In this document: positions 5,726 to 8,906 of the stretch, piece after piece
Layout of the letters: each line of letters begins with the position of its first letter
How positions within the stretch are numbered: the first letter of the stretch is position 1
Assembly (NCBI GenBank): GCA_022710255.1
Contig: JAKLHG010000132.1
Location: forward strand, 1-8,906
Direction: 5' to 3'
From: Candidatus Hydrogenedentota bacterium
GTDB taxonomy: Bacteria; Hydrogenedentota; Hydrogenedentia; Hydrogenedentales; CAITNO01
DNA: 8,906 nucleotides
Notes under the pieces: model-generated
What the model saw: the letters and a program-made list of their open reading frames with translations, nothing else
What the model was told of the DNA's origin: nothing
Databases searched by the model: none
Position numbers and translations under genes: made by a program

Positions 5726-6745
5726 TTATTTCTTGGCTGCAGCCAGTTTGATGATGAGGAGTTCAAGTTGGAGGCGGGCATCACTCCCGGTGGTTCTCAA
5801 GGTAAAATGGGTCTTTGTACATAAAGCCAGGGCGTCTATCAGTCGTTTTTCCGTGAATTTTCGGGCCAGGGGCGTGACCTTGCGTTCGACGAAAGGCTTG
5901 CCGACTTTCATGGGGGTTTGGGGATGGGCGCGGTAGGCGTTTTCCAGGAGCCAGTTGATGGTGCCGATAATTTCGTCCGGGCTTTTGTTCATGCCCAGCA
6001 AGTCATGGAGGGCTTCCAGGGCCGCCGTGGGATTGGATGCGGCAATAGCGTCGGTTAACGCCCATACGGTCGCTTCCGCCACATCACCGCTGGCAGCGCG
6101 GATGTGGTCATCCGTGATGGCCGTGCCGGTTCCCGCATAATTACAGACCAGGTTGATGGCGTTATGCATTTCATCCATTCGGGCGCCCACGCGGTCCATC
6201 AGCAGGGTAACGGCGCCCGTTCCAATCTTGTTGCCTTTCTCTTCCACCTGCTTCCTTATCCAGGCGCCATAAGCGGAATCGGTCAGTTGCGGGGATTCCA
6301 CGACCAGGCCGTGTTGCGAGCAGGCTTTATACAGTTGCCGTGCCTTGTTTATGGCGGGGGCCACCAGCAGCAGCGTGGCTGTATCCGGCGGATTTTCAAT
6401 GAACTGGACCAGGGGTTGCAGAGGGGACCGTTTCCCTGCCGCGATGGCCATGTAGACATTCGCATTACGGACCAGGATAACGCGTCTTTCCGCAAGAAAC
6501 GGCGTGGTGAGCGCCTCCTCGGCCACGATGCCAGGCGGCGTTTCTTCCGCGTAAAAAATGCTGAACGCAAAATCGCGGAGCGAAGGATCCACATAGGCGG
6601 CAAGGATTTTTTCCAGGGCACGTTCCACAAGGAACGGCTCGAAATCCTCTTTGCCGAAGGGAGCCGTTCCCGGACCGAAAAGGATGGTAGACGGCAGGGG
6701 GCTGCGCCCGATGCCCTCCGTGAACTCAACAATGTTGAGAATCAT
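5726..6745 (-). CDS. holA: DNA polymerase III subunit delta, 339 aa
   Basis: HolA is the clamp-loader subunit that binds the beta sliding clamp and opens it for loading at primer-template junctions in the replisome. The sequence fits the delta family along its whole length: ILFGPG (residues 21-26) at the degenerate nucleotide-binding position, FLAERRVILVRNAN (83-96), ENPPDTATLLLVAP followed by NKARQLYKA (117-141), a central domain around ARMDEMHNAINLV (188-200), ASGDVAEATVWALTDAIA (218-235), and the helical C-terminal collar domain with LLENAYRAHP (266-275). Length is typical for the family (about 330-345). ATG 6745 follows the lptE stop directly (TAAATG) with GGAG about 8 bases upstream, so it is translated with lptE. 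lptE-holA adjacency is also found in E. coli, which supports both calls. Confidence 0.93.
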   Translation of the reverse strand: MILNIVEFTEGIGRSPLPSTILFGPGTAPFGKEDFEPFLVERALEKILAAYVDPSLRDFAFSIFYAEETPPGIVAEEALTTPFLAERRVILVRNANVYMAIAAGKRSPLQPLVQFIENPPDTATLLLVAPAINKARQLYKACSQHGLVVESPQLTDSAYGAWIRKQVEEKGNKIGTGAVTLLMDRVGARMDEMHNAINLVCNYAGTGTAITDDHIRAASGDVAEATVWALTDAIAASNPTAALEALHDLLGMNKSPDEIIGTINWLLENAYRAHPQTPMKVGKPFVERKVTPLARKFTEKRLIDALALCTKTHFTLRTTGSDARLQLELLIIKLAAAKK

Positions 6746-7339
6746 TTACCAAGGCTCCACAACGCGGAGGCAGATGTCTGACGCCAATTGTTCGAGTGCT
6801 TCGGATGCCGCGCGATTTTCCTCCTCTGTGGCGAAGGAGCGCACGGTTCCAAGATAGACCTCGGCATTTCCCCGCAAGCGGTCGGAGGACAATCCCGCCG
6901 CGCGGGTGTAAAAACTGGTTTCCCCGGCCATCAGGGGCTCTTCCCAGAGTACCTTGCCGCTCTTGAGGTCCGTCAGGCGGACCGCCGCGGTAACGACCAG
7001 CAACGATTGGGTGGCTTCATCGCGGGCGTCATGAGTCAGCCCTTTACGATGGAAGTCGAGGATTACCCCTTCCAGAAGCAGATCGGCCTCTTCCGGGGCA
7101 ACAACCTGCAGCCGGGCGTCGGTAATGAATTTCCGGGTCAGAGCGTTGGTGAGAGGGGCCTGCAGGTCATACTCCGCCGACTCATTATAGAAAGGGGAAA
7201 CGGATATGGACTGGTACATGGGGTCCAGCGAACTTTGTGTCGTATAGCCGCACCCGGCCAGAAACAACGTCAGCCCCGTAAGTAACACCGCTTTAACGTC
7301 TGCGGTTCTCAGGAGAAATCGGCAAGTATAACCTGTCAT
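6746..7339 (-). CDS. lptE: LPS-assembly lipoprotein LptE, 197 aa
   Basis: LptE is the lipoprotein plug of the LptD outer-membrane translocon that delivers LPS to the outer leaflet. The N-terminus is a lipoprotein signal peptide ending in the lipobox FLAGC with Cys30 as the likely lipidated residue, followed by GYTTQSSLDPMYQSISVSPF. The mature part follows the LptE pattern: ISVSPFYNES (residues about 45-54), LTNALTRKFI, a region rich in ADLLLEGVI, then VTAAVRLTDLKSGKVLWEE. Length is usual. ATG 7339 lies 8 bases after the upstream stop with only a poor ribosome site, so translation may depend on the preceding gene. The signal peptide's n-region is rather long, so a downstream start is possible. 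Position between a BamD-type gene and holA supports the call. Confidence 0.88.
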   Translation of the reverse strand: MTGYTCRFLLRTADVKAVLLTGLTLFLAGCGYTTQSSLDPMYQSISVSPFYNESAEYDLQAPLTNALTRKFITDARLQVVAPEEADLLLEGVILDFHRKGLTHDARDEATQSLLVVTAAVRLTDLKSGKVLWEEPLMAGETSFYTRAAGLSSDRLRGNAEVYLGTVRSFATEEENRAASEALEQLASDICLRVVEPW

Positions 7340-7347
7340 GACAAAGC

Positions 7348-8331
7348 CTACGTCCCGCTTTTGTATTTGTCCCCGGCATGAATAACACCGCTGTTATTTT
7401 CCAGCCATGAAAGAGCCTCGGCGCCGGATTCCGTGTCCGGGAATTCCTTTGCCAACAATTCATAATACAGCTTCGCCGCGGGAAATTCACGGCGGCGCTC
7501 ATAGAACCGGGCCGTTTCCAATCGCTGTGCCGCAATGGACTCGCGCATTTCCGTGCGTTTTTCCTTCAATTCGGCCGTACGACCGTCCTCCGGGAACCGG
7601 GCGGCGAAATCATCGATGGCAGTCACCGCCAATTCACTCGGCGTCTGGTCGTAGGCGGGTGATAGGGCCGCGTTGTAGTAACACATGGCCAGGCCGAAGG
7701 AGGCCTCGTTCACCCAGTCGGAATCGGAATAATCTTCCACCACGCGCCGGTATTCAAAGGCGGCGTCGATATACTGTTTCCGGGCGTAATGGCACAAACC
7801 GATTTTATATTGCGCCTCCGCCGCGGCAGGGCTGAAGGGCTGGTTGTCCACCACCATGCTGTATACGTCGGCAGCCCGTTTATAAGGCCGGTTGCGGAAC
7901 AGGCGCCACTTCTTCCCCGCAAGTTGTTCCCCGCGCTGGTAATACCGGTCACCAATGTCATATTGGTTCTCGACCGAAGCATCATAGCGGTCGGAATCCG
8001 GATAGGCCGCAATCAGTTGTTGAAATGCGGAGGAGGCTTCCATGTAGTTTCCCTGGGCCTTCAGGATTTCTCCCCGCAGGAACTGGTTATCATCGGCCAG
8101 TTCATCGGTTCCATAATATTCAGAGAACTTCTCTGATTCTCGCAGCGCCTTCCGATAATCGCCGGAAAGCATCAGGCTGCGCGCATATTCCAACTGCAAT
8201 TCCGCAGTTTCCTTGGGCATGCGTTTCAGGTTTACGAAACGTCCTGTCTGAGGGGTCCACGTCCACTGCGCCTGGACGCTTCCGGCTGCGAGAAGTGCCG
8301 CAACAGCAAAGAAACAAATCAATTGACGCAT
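7348..8331 (-). CDS. BamD-like outer-membrane assembly TPR protein, 327 aa
   Basis: Residues 1-21 are a signal peptide with a likely cleavage after VQA (19-21). Next comes WTWTPQTGRFVNLKRMPKE (residues 23-41), then repeated TPR-like helical pairs: LEYARSLMLSGDYRKAL, FLRGEILKAQGNYMEASSAF, AQYKIGLCHYARKQYIDAAFEY, ASFGLAMCYYN and ARFYERRREFPAAKLYYELL. The pattern of PDSD, YSDSD and FPDTESG turns closing the repeats is that of YfiO/BamD, which scaffolds the BamA machine for beta-barrel insertion. Unlike canonical BamD (about 240 residues, lipoprotein) this one is longer and has no lipobox cysteine near the cleavage site; Cys6 sits inside the signal. It could instead be another periplasmic TPR protein. 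The following lptE gene favours an outer-membrane role. A GGGAG site lies about 10 bases before ATG 8331. Confidence 0.78.
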   Translation of the reverse strand: MRQLICFFAVAALLAAGSVQAQWTWTPQTGRFVNLKRMPKETAELQLEYARSLMLSGDYRKALRESEKFSEYYGTDELADDNQFLRGEILKAQGNYMEASSAFQQLIAAYPDSDRYDASVENQYDIGDRYYQRGEQLAGKKWRLFRNRPYKRAADVYSMVVDNQPFSPAAAEAQYKIGLCHYARKQYIDAAFEYRRVVEDYSDSDWVNEASFGLAMCYYNAALSPAYDQTPSELAVTAIDDFAARFPEDGRTAELKEKRTEMRESIAAQRLETARFYERRREFPAAKLYYELLAKEFPDTESGAEALSWLENNSGVIHAGDKYKSGT

Positions 8332-8384
8332 CTGGAATTCTCTCCCAAAAGTAGTTTGCCCTGTCCTGTTTTGTAGTCGCCCAT
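8319..8384 (-). other. Short leader ORF (21 codons) overlapping the bamD-like start
   Basis: ATG 8384 opens a 21-codon frame whose TGA lies 13 bases inside the bamD-like gene. The peptide begins MGDYKTGQGKLLLGENSR. It has no good ribosome site, so it may be untranslated. Its overlap with the next start would allow translational coupling if it is used. The D-x-K-T-x-x-G-K-x-x-x-G spacing vaguely recalls ribosomal protein bTHX, but the rest does not fit and I do not assign it. Confidence 0.2.
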
Positions 8385-8406
8385 ATCCGTACCTAAAACC
8401 TACAAG

Positions 8407-8436
8407 ATACTAACAGGTAACGGATGCGAAAAACAA
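8407..8436 (-). promoter_or_regulatory. Weak promoter candidate for the bamD-like/lptE/holA operon
   Basis: In the 178-bp gap after the protease gene, TTGTTT (8436-8431) and TAGTAT (8412-8407) lie 18 bases apart on the minus strand, matching three and four of six consensus positions. A better -10 alone, TATATT (8444-8439), has no good partner at normal spacing. A promoter is expected here, but this placement is only a guess. No strong terminator for the upstream gene is visible. Confidence 0.2.
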
Positions 8437-8509
8437 GCAATATACCTTATCTCGGTCCTTTTGCGCACAACGCATCGTAGGGCATTATTCACGTGCCGGC
8501 GGCAGGCCC

Positions 8510-8906
8510 TTACTGTTCGGGTGGACTGACCTCTTCCACGGGAAAACGGATCTTTTCCTTGGCGCCGTTGTGGTAAAAGTCGATTTCTACCTGGTCCCCG
8601 ATAAAGAGGCCCCAGTTAATGAAGTCTATATCCAGCGGGTGTTCGACGGGCTCGCCGTTGACCGCGTAAATAATATCACCCACATCCAGCCCCTGCTTGT
8701 ACGCGGGGCATGTGCGCAGGATTTCCGTTACAAGCACGCCGGCTTCAATCTGAATATTCAGGCGTTGCAGGGTTTGTGGCTGCAGGGCGCCGAGTGCCTC
8801 GCCCCGGAATCCCAACCAGGGATTGCGCCGCCGTCCATACTGGATAATCTCTTCCGCAACACGACGGGCACGGTTGATTGGAATGGCGAATCCCAGTCCC
8901 TGGTCG
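8510..8906 (-). CDS. HtrA/DegP-type serine protease, C-terminal 131 residues (cut by window edge)
   Basis: The frame enters from the window edge with DQGLGFAIPINRARRVAEE, the strand and helix that end the S1C protease domain in HtrA proteases (usual form GIGFAIPI). A linker RRRNPWLGFRGEALGAL leads into a PDZ domain with GVLVTEILRTCPAYKQGLDVGDIIYAVNG and a later IDFYHNGAKEKIRFPVEE strand. These proteases degrade misfolded envelope proteins in the periplasm; PDZ domains bind exposed C-termini. The His-Asp-Ser triad lies outside the window, so activity cannot be judged. Only one PDZ domain follows the protease domain, as in DegS-like proteins, whereas DegP has two. The stop is TAA at 8512-8510. 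Confidence 0.88.
   Translation of the reverse strand, partial: DQGLGFAIPINRARRVAEEIIQYGRRRNPWLGFRGEALGALQPQTLQRLNIQIEAGVLVTEILRTCPAYKQGLDVGDIIYAVNGEPVEHPLDIDFINWGLFIGDQVEIDFYHNGAKEKIRFPVEEVSPPEQ

Noticed and set aside
5634..5936. 100-codon plus-strand frame from a GTG in the gap
   Set aside because: Two thirds of it is antisense to the conserved holA C-terminus, it has no ribosome site, and the product is Arg/Ser/Val-rich without a family.
6104..6781. 225-codon plus-strand open frame
   Set aside because: Antisense to holA and the lptE end, low-complexity Arg/Gly/His-rich product, no ribosome site.
8461..8509. Possible terminator after the HtrA gene (GC-rich inverted repeats near 8491-8506)
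   Set aside because: The stems are only 4-5 pairs with poor loops, and no U-tract follows on the minus strand.

Overview
This 8.9-kb window is dense bacterial chromosome (by eye about 53-56 % GC in the genes) in which every convincing gene lies on the minus strand. LptE and BamD-type genes mark a diderm with an LPS-type outer membrane. The BamD-like protein has a type-I signal peptide followed by a WTWTPQTGRFVN segment instead of a lipobox. This recalls uncultured PVC-like lineages such as Candidatus Hydrogenedentes, but the taxonomic guess is from memory and weak.

Layout in transcription order, right to left. (1) 8906-8510: the C-terminal end of an HtrA/DegP-type protease with a PDZ domain, cut by the window edge. 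(2) 8509-8332: a 178-bp gap with possible promoter elements and a short leader ORF. (3) 8331-5726: a tight operon bamD-like, lptE, holA (8-bp gap, then TAA directly followed by ATG), pairing outer-membrane biogenesis with the DNA polymerase III delta subunit. (4) 5725-5018: a 708-bp gap with no convincing gene. It has a G-quadruplex motif just past holA and a run of short stem-loops and palindromes. (5) 5017-1: an envelope operon of N-acetylmuramoyl-L-alanine amidase, GerMN-domain membrane protein, glutamate racemase murI, divergent polysaccharide deacetylase and tsaD (cut by the left edge). Its last four genes are closely spaced or overlap (42-bp gap, ATGA overlap, 23-bp gap, GTGA overlap).

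The operon in (5) makes sense as a cell-wall unit. MurI supplies D-glutamate for peptidoglycan, the periplasmic amidase cuts stem peptides from glycan strands, the GerMN protein is a membrane-anchored periplasmic partner of unknown biochemistry, and the YibQ-like deacetylase is a family that travels with amidase systems. TsaD, for the universal t6A tRNA modification, is a translation gene riding at the end.

Most of the window is ordinary core genome, and I see no mobile element, CRISPR array, rRNA or tRNA. The places worth a second look are the structured 5226-5594 intergenic region, the quadruplex motif after holA, an Arg in place of a normally conserved Ser in TsaD, a C8 tract in the amidase linker, and the uncharacterised N-terminal half of the deacetylase.
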